From Voacanga thouarsii (lineage: Eukaryota > Streptophyta > Magnoliopsida > Gentianales > Apocynaceae): a stretch of 64,000 bases of DNA. Shown here in pieces: positions 47,854-58,560 of this stretch; the first letter of the stretch is position 1, and each line of letters begins with the position of its first letter. The notes beneath the pieces were generated by a model. That model was not told the origin of the DNA and made no database searches. It worked only from the letters and a program-made list of their open reading frames with translations. The stretch spans positions 62,001 to 126,000 of the forward strand of contig JANUWF010001190.1 of the NCBI GenBank assembly GCA_026120185.1. The letters run 5' to 3'. The position numbers and the translations under genes were made by a program.

Positions 47854-48230
47854 TATTATAAAATTTGGGTAGTGTTAGAATAAAATCTACACACTACACA
47901 CTAATAAAACTCTAACTATTCTTTGCACAAAAATTTCTTCAAACTTCTCTTTTTCTTTTCTCTCACAATTTTCTCTAATCTTTCTTTCACTAATATTTCT
48001 TTCACAAAAATGATGGTGTATTACAAGCTTAGAGAATAGCTCTATTTATAGAGCTCTAATTAGTGGAATACATCATGGCATATATCATCTTCCACTAATC
48101 TTAATTAGTGGTGTCTCCACTAAATGGTGGACATCTATAAAAATCTTCTATAATAATTCTCATAAATCCATAATTAGTGGAGCCTCCACTAATTAATGGA
48201 GCTTCCAATAATTTTAAGATATTCATAACA
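47854..48230 (-). repeat. 5' LTR of E2
   Basis: It is 377 bp. The terminal base pair next to the primer site has changed (ATAATA instead of ATAACA). The GAAAT target duplication follows at 48231-48235. Confidence 0.9.
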
Positions 48231-48718
48231 GAAATAGTTTTATTAAAGAAAAGTGATTTAACAATAGCTTGTTGTATTCGTATTTTTATCCGAAAATTCA
48301 ATTTGATATTGGTTTTGTCCCATTAGAACCGAGACCTGAATATTTGTTCCAATTTGTCCCGAAATTTTGGGACAAATCAGGACAAATATTTTAAAGTTAT
48401 AGTTCGAAATTGATATCAAAGATTTGGAAGAATCGAATATTCAAAACGATATCCAGAGATATCAAAATTTCCAAATCGATCCAAATCATGAGCAGCCCTT
48501 ATTGTTAGCTACAAGTTTGTAATCTATTCAATAACCCTTTCCTTATATAGTGTTATCAATTCTCAACCCAAAGTAGCATTAGAATTCTTTTGTCTCTCTT
48601 GGTTTTTTGATACTTGCATGAGAAATAACTCGTCAAATATGCATGCTATGTGTATTTCGTGTATCAATCAAATAAGATATCTTTACATCACTTGCTCTAA
48701 AAGTGATTTGAACACTTA

Positions 48719-49070
48719 AACTTGATTTGGTTAGACTGTTTTGTAGAAGTAAATAAGAAAGAGAAGTAAACGTGAAGATAACATTTATCTCGTTTAGTTA
48801 GATGCAGATGTAAATGTGAAAATAAAATAGGAATAATAATGACAATATTGACCACGTTTTTAATATTAAAAATTTTAATAAAATAGATAATGAGGGATAA
48901 AATAGTAAACTAAATTAATTATTCTCTCTTCTTTCCTCTCATTCCCTTCCTATTTTCACTCTAGCTAAACAAGGTAAGAGTAAATATATTAACTTCCCCT
49001 AGTGGAAGTAAAATATGCCACTCCTTCTCCCCTTTCCTCTCCCCCTCTCCTTCGCGAACCAAAACAAGCC
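48719..49070. mobile_element. Tourist/PIF-like MITE
   Basis: The trinucleotide TTA flanks both sides (48716-48718 and 49071-49073). The left end AACTTGATTTGGTTAG pairs with the right end, from the other strand GGCTTGTTTTGGTTCG. Short terminal repeats with a TTA duplication suggest PIF/Harbinger. The interior is purine- then pyrimidine-rich and non-coding. Confidence 0.45.
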
Positions 49071-49073
49071 TTA

Positions 49074-50349
49074 TAGCAAATCAGGAATGTTATTTTACTT
49101 TATTACTATAAATAAATATTAGCCTGCAATAATAGTTGATTCTTGCTTCAACAATATTTCTAATATCCAAATAATTAATTTTTTTGAAATTTCCTTTCTT
49201 GTTTAAAATACAGTAGTTAATTCTATGGACGTGTGTTCTAAAAATTAATTATTTAGATATTATAAATATTTTGGAATCTTGTTATTTTTTCAAGATTTGA
49301 TTAATTACTTACTAACTTTTAGAAGATTGTTTTTGAAACTCTTTAGAATGTATCCAACATGTGTTTTTTTTTTTAGAAAATATATATTCAACGTGTTACT
49401 AATTGTAAAATATAATTATAATTACATCTAGACTTAACACTTATTTTTATCTATCTATCTATAGGGTAGCTAAGAAAATAGACATTTTACTACTATATAC
49501 TACTATATATTGAACAAACAACCAGTTTGTCAAAGTACTGTTATAGCTGATAATAATTTTCTTTAAAAGTTAATTGTATGATAATTAACAATTATAATCT
49601 ATCCTTAACATAAATTAATTTTTTAAAAAAATAAGGTGAAATACTACAATGAATTATTTTTATTTAATATTTATCGTGTAATAGTATTTGAAAAATATAA
49701 ATAACATTAGAAAGGATGAGAAGATAATGAGCTCGATATTTAGGAATATTTACATTGATTTATTTTTAAATTTAACTACATATAAAATTATGTAATTAAT
49801 ACTTGATTTTAAAAAAATATGTACTCAATTAGTATTCAATTCCAGTTTAGGAGAATCCTTATCAATTCAAAAGTAGTATTGTCCCGGATTATAGCATTAC
49901 TTGGATTTAATCTCGATCCAATATATTTATATATTAAATATGATTATTTATTTATTATATCTAATTAAAATATATATAAATATTATATCTGAAGATTTTA
50001 CCACTCTTTTAATCTAATCTAAAATGATAATATAATAATTAAAAAAATTATTTTGTTGAAAAATATAAAATTAAAAATATTGTTATTGATTGGAAAAATC
50101 ACAATAAAATTATTGTCATTTTTTTTTACAAATTAAAAAAAATAAAAAATACAATATCAAACTAAAAAACCATATTCACTTTATTAGTATTTAATTATTA
50201 AAAATATAACTAATATAAATGTTTTATAAATAACTTAAAAATCAATCAGCTTTTGTATAGAAATCATGAGTTTCATTTTAGTTATACTTTTGTACTTTTT
50301 AGGAGTATAATAAACTATTCTTTTGTAATATTAATATGTATGATCAACT

Positions 50350-50403
<54 letters not shown>

Positions 50404-51203
50404 CATTTGATATTAGCTTAAGTTAATTATTATCCTAAAATAATATGTAACAATAAAACTTCACAGACAAACTAAGCGCACTATTAACTATATAACTATT
50501 GGTAATAGTTAAAGTTATACATATGTATATATATTAAAATTAAACCTAGCTTTTTTGTGTGTATATATACGTATATGTCCTTTGATTTGGCCAAAATGAT
50601 TGGTATTGGAATTTTCACATTATGTGCACACATTCAGGTGGTGGATGCGGGGTTTTATTAACAAATAAAAAATTATTTAAAAATACACACACACATAATA
50701 TATATTTATATATATATATATATATATAATTTATATATCTTCTTTTATTATCAGGCTAACTCTAATCATGTTGTGTTTGAAGCGAAAGTTAGATATTAAT
50801 TCTGATTTTATAGAAATCTAATTATTGCATTTTTATATGTGGTTAATAAAGTAAGATTTTTATATATTAACATGCTTTTAAGTATGTTTTAAGTCAGATT
50901 AGACTTTGAGCCTAACAAAGACTTTATATAATTTTTAGCCTACAATGCATGCCCAGGCCTATTGGCATTTTTTCAATCTTAGCTTTGAATATATGACAAT
51001 TATTAAAAAATAAAATTATATAAATTATAATTATTTTGAATTATATTGAAGTTCTAAATTGGGATTCTTTCCAATCCAGTTCCACCATAAATATATTCCA
51101 TATTAAAATTTTTTTATATCATCACCACCTTTCACTCTAAAATATCATCTTAAAGTTTTTTGCAATATATTTTTAATATAATAAGAATAATTATGTAAAA
51201 TTA
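49074..51203. other. AT-rich intergenic DNA with TA microsatellites
   Basis: No coding region is supported over 2.1 kb. Long TA runs occur at about 50354-50402 and 50698-50729. Nothing else was recognised. Confidence 0.5.
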
Positions 51204-51208
51204 TTATT

Positions 51209-51551
51209 TGTTATGAATATATTGGTGGAAGCTCCACTAATTATGAATTTATGTGAACTATTAGGGAATTAGTGAAAGCTCCACTAATTATGGATTTTTA
51301 TGGGTGTCCACCATTGAGTGGAGACACCACTAATTAAGATTAGTGGGAGATGATGAATTCTACTAATTAAGAGCTCTATAAATAGAGTCATTCTCTAAGC
51401 TTGATATATACCATCATTTTGTGAAAGAATTGTGAGAAAATTGTGAGAAAAAGAAAGGGAGAAGTTTGAAGAAATTATTGTGCAAAAAATAGTTAGAGTT
51501 TTCTTAGTGCGTGTGTAGATTTTATTCTAACACTACCCAAATTTTATAACA
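51209..51551 (+). repeat. 5' LTR of E3
   Basis: It is 343 bp with TGTTAT...ATAACA ends and CTCTATAAATAGAG TATA core near 51372. The primer-site region CGTTATTAGTACGAG follows with two changes from E1. Confidence 0.9.
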
Positions 51552-51616
51552 CGTTATTAGTACGAGTCTCTACCGTTATCAAAGTCAGAAGACAGGTACG
51601 CATTTATTGATCTCTA

Positions 51617-52150
51617 TGGCTAACCTTACTTGTAACCTTTGATATTTCTGAAAAAAATTATATATCATGGGTTTTCGATACAGAAATGCATCTAAATGCT
51701 GAAAAAAAATGATTTGACCACCTGAAGATGGTTGTACTACCATGTGCACGGTATAAATAATTGCACCTGAAATTGCAAGATTTTAAAACCGTGAATGAAT
51801 ATAGCTCCGCGATGTATAAAATTACATCTCAATTAAAATTATGCGAAAAAATATATATTGGAGAAGACATTCTCTACCTTTCATGCCTCGAATATTATCT
51901 TACAGCAATAATATCGAGAAAAATGGTATACACAGATTTACTTACTGCAATAATGAGTTATTATTGAAGCCAGACCAACTGGCTCAACAGCACTCCCATA
52001 AGTGAATGCTGTTGCCTCCAGCAGAAGCCATCGTTATAGTCGTAGTTGAGGTAGTGGCCGTGATTATGGTCATAGACACACTCGATATTTCCTTTAGCAC
52101 AGAGAAATACTAGCCACCTAAAGTGGAACAGAAAAAATAATAAGGGAAAA
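51617..52150 (+). pseudogene. E3 gag remnant, internally deleted
   Basis: It retains the gag start, a large internal deletion near 51700, the LQDFKTVNEYSSAMYKITSQ block (51770-51830) and part of the basic region. It ends at GGAACAGAAAA...AAGGGAAAA, the same point as in E2, where the RKD segment starts. Confidence 0.75.
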
Positions 52151-53955
52151 TGATATTTTCATTAATAATATGTATCACATCTTTGAGATGTTACATTCGG
52201 ATGTCAATATATACTATATTACTGCTAACAGTTCAGAAAAAAAAAATATCTCATCTTGATCATAAGTCTTGTGTTCACTTGTATTTCCTTCATTTATCTC
52301 ATTGGTGTTCACGTGAACTTGAGGTTGCATACTTATAGTTGCTCTTTTTCAATTGAGCTGACAAATTGAGGATGAATGTTTGTAGTTATTCTTTTTCCAT
52401 GTTTGCATTAGAGGAAGACAAACAGGTAGCAATTATGGATTTCAGTTCCTCTTCTTCGGCATCCTCCTCTTCTTCCTTCTCCCTTGGGCCAGCATCTAGA
52501 CTAGTAGTAGAATTAGCCGTGAAGTTACTGCGCAATGAGTCTTGGGATTTTCTCATCCCCTTAAGTTTCTTATTATATTTGGCCTTGAAGCATGCTTGTC
52601 TCAATTTTGTGTTTGGTCCTTCAACCGCGTATCAGGATTTTCTTCCACTAACTTCTTCTCACGTTCCAGTATCTCAATGACTTCTCTGAACTTCTTCTCA
52701 ACTATATGTCCTCCTTCGTCTTTATCTCGCTCCTGTAAATCGAAGTGATATCATCGGTAGAGATACATTTATTCTAGTCATTATTTACTTATAAATATTT
52801 CATAATTTCATACTTGCAAATTACAAGTGTGTGTGAGAGAGAACCTGAACATTCTTGATTAGAGTCTCCAAGCTCATCAACTTTCTGTGAGGCCATTGAC
52901 GAATTCCCAACTCCCTACATTTGTTCTTGGGAGGGGTTAAGTTAATATTCAGTTCTTTGGCCGCGCTCTTGATTGGCAGGTAAAAGTACTGCGAAATGGT
53001 TTCTTTTGATAGTGTCTTGGAGCTATTGCCCTTCTCCTCTCTCTGCCTCCTAATCCTCTTCTTCTCCATAGGAATTTCGTCTGCAAAAATATCTTGAACT
53101 TCGATATTATGCATTTCATGGGTCCTCACTCCGAATTTGTTGTCAAGACCACTCGTTAGTTCTCCTAGAAAAGGAAAAATAATATCAGTAAAGGTAATAT
53201 CATGCAAAATCCATGTTTGAATGTATGATAACCTGGAACCATATTTTGGCTTTGTTCAAAATCCATTAAGGAGTATAAAAGATCATGCACAAGCATATCC
53301 TCATTCAGAGGAATAGCATCAAAAGCAATCTCTTGAATGAGTAGATCAACACATCAAAAGCAGTCTCTTGAATGGGTAAATCAAATTGAAAATCCAAAGC
53401 AGTATGTCCAGAACTACCACTGATTTATATCACAACAAATCAAAAGAGAGTTTAATTTCATTATTTCATTATCAAGCACAGTAAAAAAAAAAAAAAGGAA
53501 GCCGTCAAAGGTATCTCACCTGAAATTAGACGGAAGCGGTTGGCTTGGAAAATTAGGCGAAAGCGGTTGGCTTGGAAAGGAAAATATATCAAAATCTTCT
53601 ATGTTAGACCTGACATTAACGTTAGAAATTAAGTCAAAATTTGACCATGTCTCAAATTAATTACGAATCTCCATATCTGTTTTGAGGTTTTTTGTTTTTT
53701 TTTTTATATTTACTAATGACTGGTAACTGAGATATATATCGATAGATGTGTGTGTGTGTGTGTGCGCGCGCGCGCGAGGAATAAGAAGAAGTAGATGATA
53801 GGTGGAGGGAAGGAGGAGAAGAAAAGACAAGGAGGAATGGGAAAAGATGGTACTGGGAAGAGTGAAAAAAAAATTTTTATAATAGATTTCTTGGCATTTC
53901 CTACTTGTCATCATATTCTTACATTTCTTTTTCTTTTCCCTTATTCTCTTGTGAA
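52150..53955 (-). pseudogene. captured RKD-type RWP-RK gene inside E3, antisense to the element
   Basis: Minus-strand exons are 53674-53520, 53419-53233, 53164-52845 and 52732-52299, with GT-AG introns at the same places as in E2. A TATAAAA-type motif lies near 53876-53883, about 200 bases before the start codon. Exon 1 has a TAA at codon 6. Exon 4 has a one-base loss near 52602. Exon 3 keeps an open RWP-RK domain: TISQYFYLPIK, AAKELNINLT and WPHRKLMSLETLIKNVQ. The first Arg of the RWP signature is Gln here. Exon 1 carries a local duplication of the PSQPL motif. The lesions differ from those in the E2 copy, so each decayed on its own after transposition. Confidence 0.85.
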
Positions 53956-54469
53956 ATCATTATTCCCTAAATTAGGGGGAGAACAGAAATAGTATAAGAA
54001 AAATCTTGATTGGACAACATCATTAAATTATCTTGATCTGCATACAAGCATGTGTGAACTTAAAGTTCAAAAGATAATTCATTTATAAAGCATTGCAAAT
54101 CAAATGCCAGACGCTTTTGTTGACTCCAGAAGAGTAACAAAATCGCATATTTCAGTTATAAATACTTCTATTCAAATTGAAGTTCCAGCATAATAAAAGA
54201 TTATACCTATAGTTGCTGAGCTAAAAGCATGCCAGAAGCATGGCCAACTTTTTTTGTTCTAAAGAAAAAAATCCTCGAAAGAAGAGAGGATGAAAGGATC
54301 CAGATGATCATATTAGAAAAGAATAATAAAGACTAAGAGAGAATTAATGAAAAAGAACCAGAAATTGATGAAAGTAATACTGAAATTTCTATCAATTATA
54401 CCACTTCCGGTAGAAGCTGGAATCGGATAGAAACAATGATTGATAATATGTTTACATATAATATATTTC

Positions 54470-55934
54470 TTGATGTTATACAGAATAATGATGATCCTGA
54501 ACCAATATTAGTAGATGAATGTTGGCATAGAAAAGATTGGCTATAATGGAAAGATATGATTCAATCGGAGTTAAATGCACTGACACAACGTGAAATCTTC
54601 GGACCTGCAGTCCGAACACTAAAAGGTGTAAAACTTGTTTGTTACAAATGGATATTTGTGCGAAAGTGCAATAAAAATAATGAAATCGTACGATATAAAG
54701 CACGGTTAGTAGCCCAAGATTTTTCACAAAGACTAGGTATGGATTATGATGAAACTTATTATCCTATTGTTGATACTATTACACTCCGATATCTTATCAG
54801 TTTGGTAGTACATGAAAAGATAGATATGCGCCTATTAGATGTTGTCACTGTTTACTTGTATGGAAATTTAGAAAATGATGTTTACATGAAAATCCCTGAA
54901 AGATTTCGCATGCCCGAAGCATATAAACATTATCTTCGTGAAAATTACTCCATCAAGTTACAAAAATCATTATATGGCCTGAAGCAATTTGTGCGCATGT
55001 GGTTCAATCGTCTTAGTGAATATTTATTGAAAGCGGGATTTAAAAATGATCAGGTATGTCCATGTGTTTTTATTAAAAAATTTGGTTCTAAATTTGTAAT
55101 ATATGTTGATGATATTAATCTTATTGAAACTCCTAAAGAGCTTCAAGAAACAATTGATTATTCGACATCAAGGATATTGATAAAATTACATTTTGCCTTG
55201 GTTTACAAATTGAACATTTGGCAAGTTTTATCAATCAACATATACAACAAAAGTTTTAAAAAGGATTTTCATGGACAAAGCACATCCATTGAATATTCCA
55301 ATGATCATCCAGGTCATTAGATGTGAATAAAGATCTTTTCCAACCTCAAGAAGGGGATGAAGAACTTCTTGGTCCTAAAGTACCATATCTCAGTGCAATT
55401 GATGCATTGATGTATCTTGCTAACAATACACGACCTGATATTGCATTTGTTGTCAATTTATTAGCAAGATTTAATTCTTCACTAACACGACGACATTGGA
55501 ATGGAATTAAACAAGTCATTCGATATCTCCAAGCAGCTACTTCTTCAAATCATGCTGAAAGTATAACCATTCATGAAGCAAGTAGAGAATGTGTATGGTT
55601 ACAATTAATGATTCATGATATCCGAGAAAGTTGTGGATTATCATCTATCAGAGATATTCCAACTCCTCTTTATGAAGATAATGTAGCTTGCATAACTCAA
55701 ATACGAGGAGGATATATTAAAGAAGATCAGACAAAATATATTTCACTAAAATTCTTCTTTACTCATGAACTCCAGAAGAAATGTGAAATTGATGTGCTAC
55801 AAATTCGGTCATGTGACAACCTTGCAGATATGTTTACGAAGACTTTACCGACTGCAACATTTGAAAAGTTGAGATATAAAATTGGTATACGTCGATTCAA
55901 AGATTTAAAGGAATCATCTCATCAAGGGGAGTAA
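54470..55934 (+). pseudogene. E3 reverse transcriptase and RNase H remnants
   Basis: The frame 54556-55320 is the longest RT frame of the three elements (254 codons) and keeps YVDDINLI, but lost three residues just before it. A second frame (55323-55934) covers the RT end and RNase H. At about 55533 it jumps over the 168-bp segment that in E1 encodes the GYADAGY block, so RNase H lacks a catalytic Asp. The C-terminal ADMFTKTLP is kept. Confidence 0.85.
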
Positions 55935-56059
55935 TAAACAGACATATAGAATAGTGTACTCTTTTTCCTTCACTAGATTTTTTTTCTCACTGGGTTTTTA
56001 TCTAGTAAGGTTTTAACGAGACATATTCTTTATATAATGGATGGACATCTAAGGGGGAG

Positions 56060-56394
56060 TGTTATGAATATATTAGTGGAAGCTCCACTAATTATGGATT
56101 TATATGAACTATTAGGGAATTAGTGAAAACTCCACTAATTATGAATTTTTATGAATGTCCACCATTTAGTGGAGACACCACTAATTAAAATTAGTGAAAA
56201 ATGATGTATTCCACTAATTAAGAACTCTATAAATAGAGCTATTATCTAAATTTGATATATACCATCATTTTGTGAAAGAATTGTGAGAAAAAAAAAGGGA
56301 GAAGTTTGAAGAAATTCTTGTGCAAAAAATAGTTAGAGTTTTCTTAGTGTGTAATGTGTAGATTTTATTCTAACACTATCTAAATTTTATAACA
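56060..56394 (+). repeat. 3' LTR of E3
   Basis: It is 335 bp and differs from the 5' LTR mostly by loss of G or C to A or T. The TTATT target duplication follows. Confidence 0.9.
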
Positions 56395-56399
56395 TTATT

Positions 56400-58560
56400 A
56401 TAATTATGTAAATCATTTCAGATAGGCTCGAACCTGAATTTTACATTTAGTTGGGTTTGAGCTTCTATATTTGTGAGATTCAATGGGCCAAACTCGGATC
56501 CAAAATATGTGTGCCAATATTCAGTCGAGTTCAAACCTGGCTAAGCCCAATTGACATAATCGAATTGACAGGTTTATTACGAAGAATATGAGTAAACCAA
56601 CCAAAAAAAAAAAAAAAAGTAAATCAACAGAGGGTTAATACCAGGGTAAATTAGTATTAACCCCTTGATAATTTTAGTGGAAAAAGCGTAAATAAACCAA
56701 ATAAAGAAAAAGAAATTGTCTAAAAATTCGGTGATGGTTTAAGATAATATATTCTATGATTTTAATTCAAGATGTAATTAGATATTTAAAATTTTAAAAT
56801 AGAAAAATTTAATATATTCAAATTACAATAAATATTCTGTGCATAGTCAATTTTAAAAGACCGCGCAGTCAATTAGCACAAACCGGTCAACGGTGGTAAA
56901 TTGGTACTGTAGTAACGTTCATAATCATGAATAAAAGCAGTAAAACTAAAATCCAACCAAAAGAAAAACCTGCCATGCTGAATGACTTCTATCACTAAGC
57001 AGACTTTCCCCTTTTCTACCTTCCGACAACGCGTGTAGACTTGCGTCAACATCATCGTCCTCAACCTCTCCACGACCTTCTCAAAAATTTCCTCTCGTCT
57101 CAAATCTAAAGGTGACCTCCACTCTTTCTTGTTCGCTCTCGTCTCTCTCCCACTCTCTCTCATTTCGTGTGTTGAAAGTTCTTGTAGTTTTTCGTTGTTG
57201 CTAATACAGCTGTTGACAATCAATCAATCAAAGTTGCTATTTTGCTAGTGAACCATTGATCACTTATGTTCTGGATTAAATTAAAGTGGGTCATTTAGTT
57301 TTGAGTTTTCTTGAATTCTGCTTTCATTTTATGGGAATGCTGTTGTTCTTGGTTGAAGTGGGGAACTTTTTATGGTGGGTTTGTGATAATCCCCAGTTTG
57401 AGTACTGAATTCGAATTCTTTGTCAATTGATCTGCTAAAGTATTAATTTCCATACGCGGGTTTTGAAAGTTTGTTACTTTTAAGGCTTAGAGGTATTGTG
57501 TTTTGTCTCGAATATCTGCTGGGGAGCTTTAATTTGACTACAATAGAAATAGAAATAGGAAAGCGATTTTTTTTGGTGATTTGCCACCAATTCCGAGCAT
57601 TTTTATTGGTGATTTGACACTAATCTTAGAAATGTGTCTTTAATAGAATATCAGTCATTTAACTTTTATCTTTTGGGCTTTAATAACCTCTGTCTGTTTC
57701 ATCTTATGACTGTTGTACGTTCTTTTATCGAGACTAAAATCCTCCCAATTGACAATCATTTATGAAATTCTCTTACCCATTGTTTCAGGCATGGAATTTT
57801 AGACCTTTGATTTCAAATTTGGATGCATCACATACAAATTAAGAGTTGATATTTGATGTTTCTCAAGCTTTCAGGCCTAGAACCTAATTATTACCCATCT
57901 CTAACTTTTGGAGTTACTAGAAAATATAGAAAGGCCAGCTACATTTCCTAATCTAGAGGTTGAAGACATCCTAAATTTGATTTTGATTGTCACATCAAAG
58001 TTTTTCGAATTTGCCTCCCGCGGTGCTACTGAGGAGGTCTTCTCAGATATAATTGACTTTTGCCAACTATTAAGTGCATTGTTCTGGATTCTCATTCTAG
58101 TTATATTTTTTTATTCCTATTACCATATTGGTTGGGGTAAGGGATGAAGTTCTCTACTTTATTTGCTGTCAATCTGTGAGGGTGGCAGATCTAGTGGTAT
58201 CTGTGCTGACCCAAATGATTAAGTTATATGATATTAGTATATCACTTATGGCAAGTATGGGATTTATATTGTAAAACTCTCATTTTTCTTAAAGTTCTTT
58301 GTAATCTTTTGATGGTGTATTAGCAGGATATACTGAAACACATAATGAAACAACTGAAACATTTTACTAAAAATGATGGCATGTGAATTTTTAATGTCGT
58401 CTTGTGTATATTTCACCTCACCACTCAAATACAGAGTAAAAGTCAATGGTTACTTGTGTAGTTTTTTCAAGGTTATTCTCAATTGTTGCTTTGTATTTGT
58501 TTCTTTACCTTGATCTTTTAAAATACCTAAAAAATTTGGCATGTATTGTTAGCAGAGGCA
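56400..58560 (+). promoter_or_regulatory. upstream region and likely untranslated first exon/intron of the coiled-coil gene
   Basis: The segment 57000-57200 is pyrimidine-rich and looks like a plant 5' leader. A CAG acceptor stands at 58552-58554 just before the start codon, suggesting a 5' UTR intron. An 80-codon frame at 57908-58147 has no recognised family. Nothing else was found. Confidence 0.35.

Larger units (their letters stand above)
43012..48230 (-). mobile_element. Copia LTR retrotransposon E2 carrying a captured RKD gene
   Basis: The LTRs lie at 43012-43373 and 47854-48230. A perfect 5-bp target duplication GAAAT sits at 43007-43011 and 48231-48235. The LTRs belong to the E1 family: same ends, same TATA palindrome, same primer-site region. 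Read on the minus strand, the order is gag start (about 47840-47290), an antisense host gene segment (about 47228-45432), then RT and RNase H (about 45000-43400) and a polypurine tract (43382-43374). The zinc knuckle, protease and integrase core are missing. LTRs differ at about 12 positions plus a 15-bp indel by eye, so E2 is older than E1. It is non-autonomous. Confidence 0.92.
41911..48501. mobile_element. hAT-like element split by Copia element E2
   Basis: The left end reads TAGGGCTGACGTGAT. The right end, from the other strand, reads TAAGGGCTGCTCATGAT. The flanks GTGTTAGC (41903-41910) and TTGTTAGC (48502-48509) match in 7 of 8 bases, fitting an hAT target duplication. Removing E2 and one target copy leaves about 1.37 kb of AT-rich sequence without recognisable transposase. 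E2 inserted into it later. The short, slightly gapped terminal repeat is the weak point. Confidence 0.5.
51209..56394 (+). mobile_element. Copia LTR retrotransposon E3 carrying the same captured RKD gene
   Basis: The LTRs lie at 51209-51551 and 56060-56394. A perfect 5-bp target duplication TTATT sits at 51204-51208 and 56395-56399, and the polypurine tract AAGGGGGAG at 56051-56059. The order is gag remnant (51617-52150), captured RKD segment in antisense (52150-53955), RT and RNase H (54470-55934). Protease and integrase are missing. LTRs differ at about 24 positions plus indels by eye, roughly 7 percent, so this is the oldest of the three copies. It shares the capture junctions, the 168-bp RNase H deletion and a 12-bp RT deletion with E2. 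Confidence 0.92.

Noticed and set aside
57908..58147. 79-codon plus-strand frame before the coiled-coil gene
   Set aside because: Its hydrophobic end looks protein-like, but no joinable splice sites or family motif were found, so it is left in the leader region.
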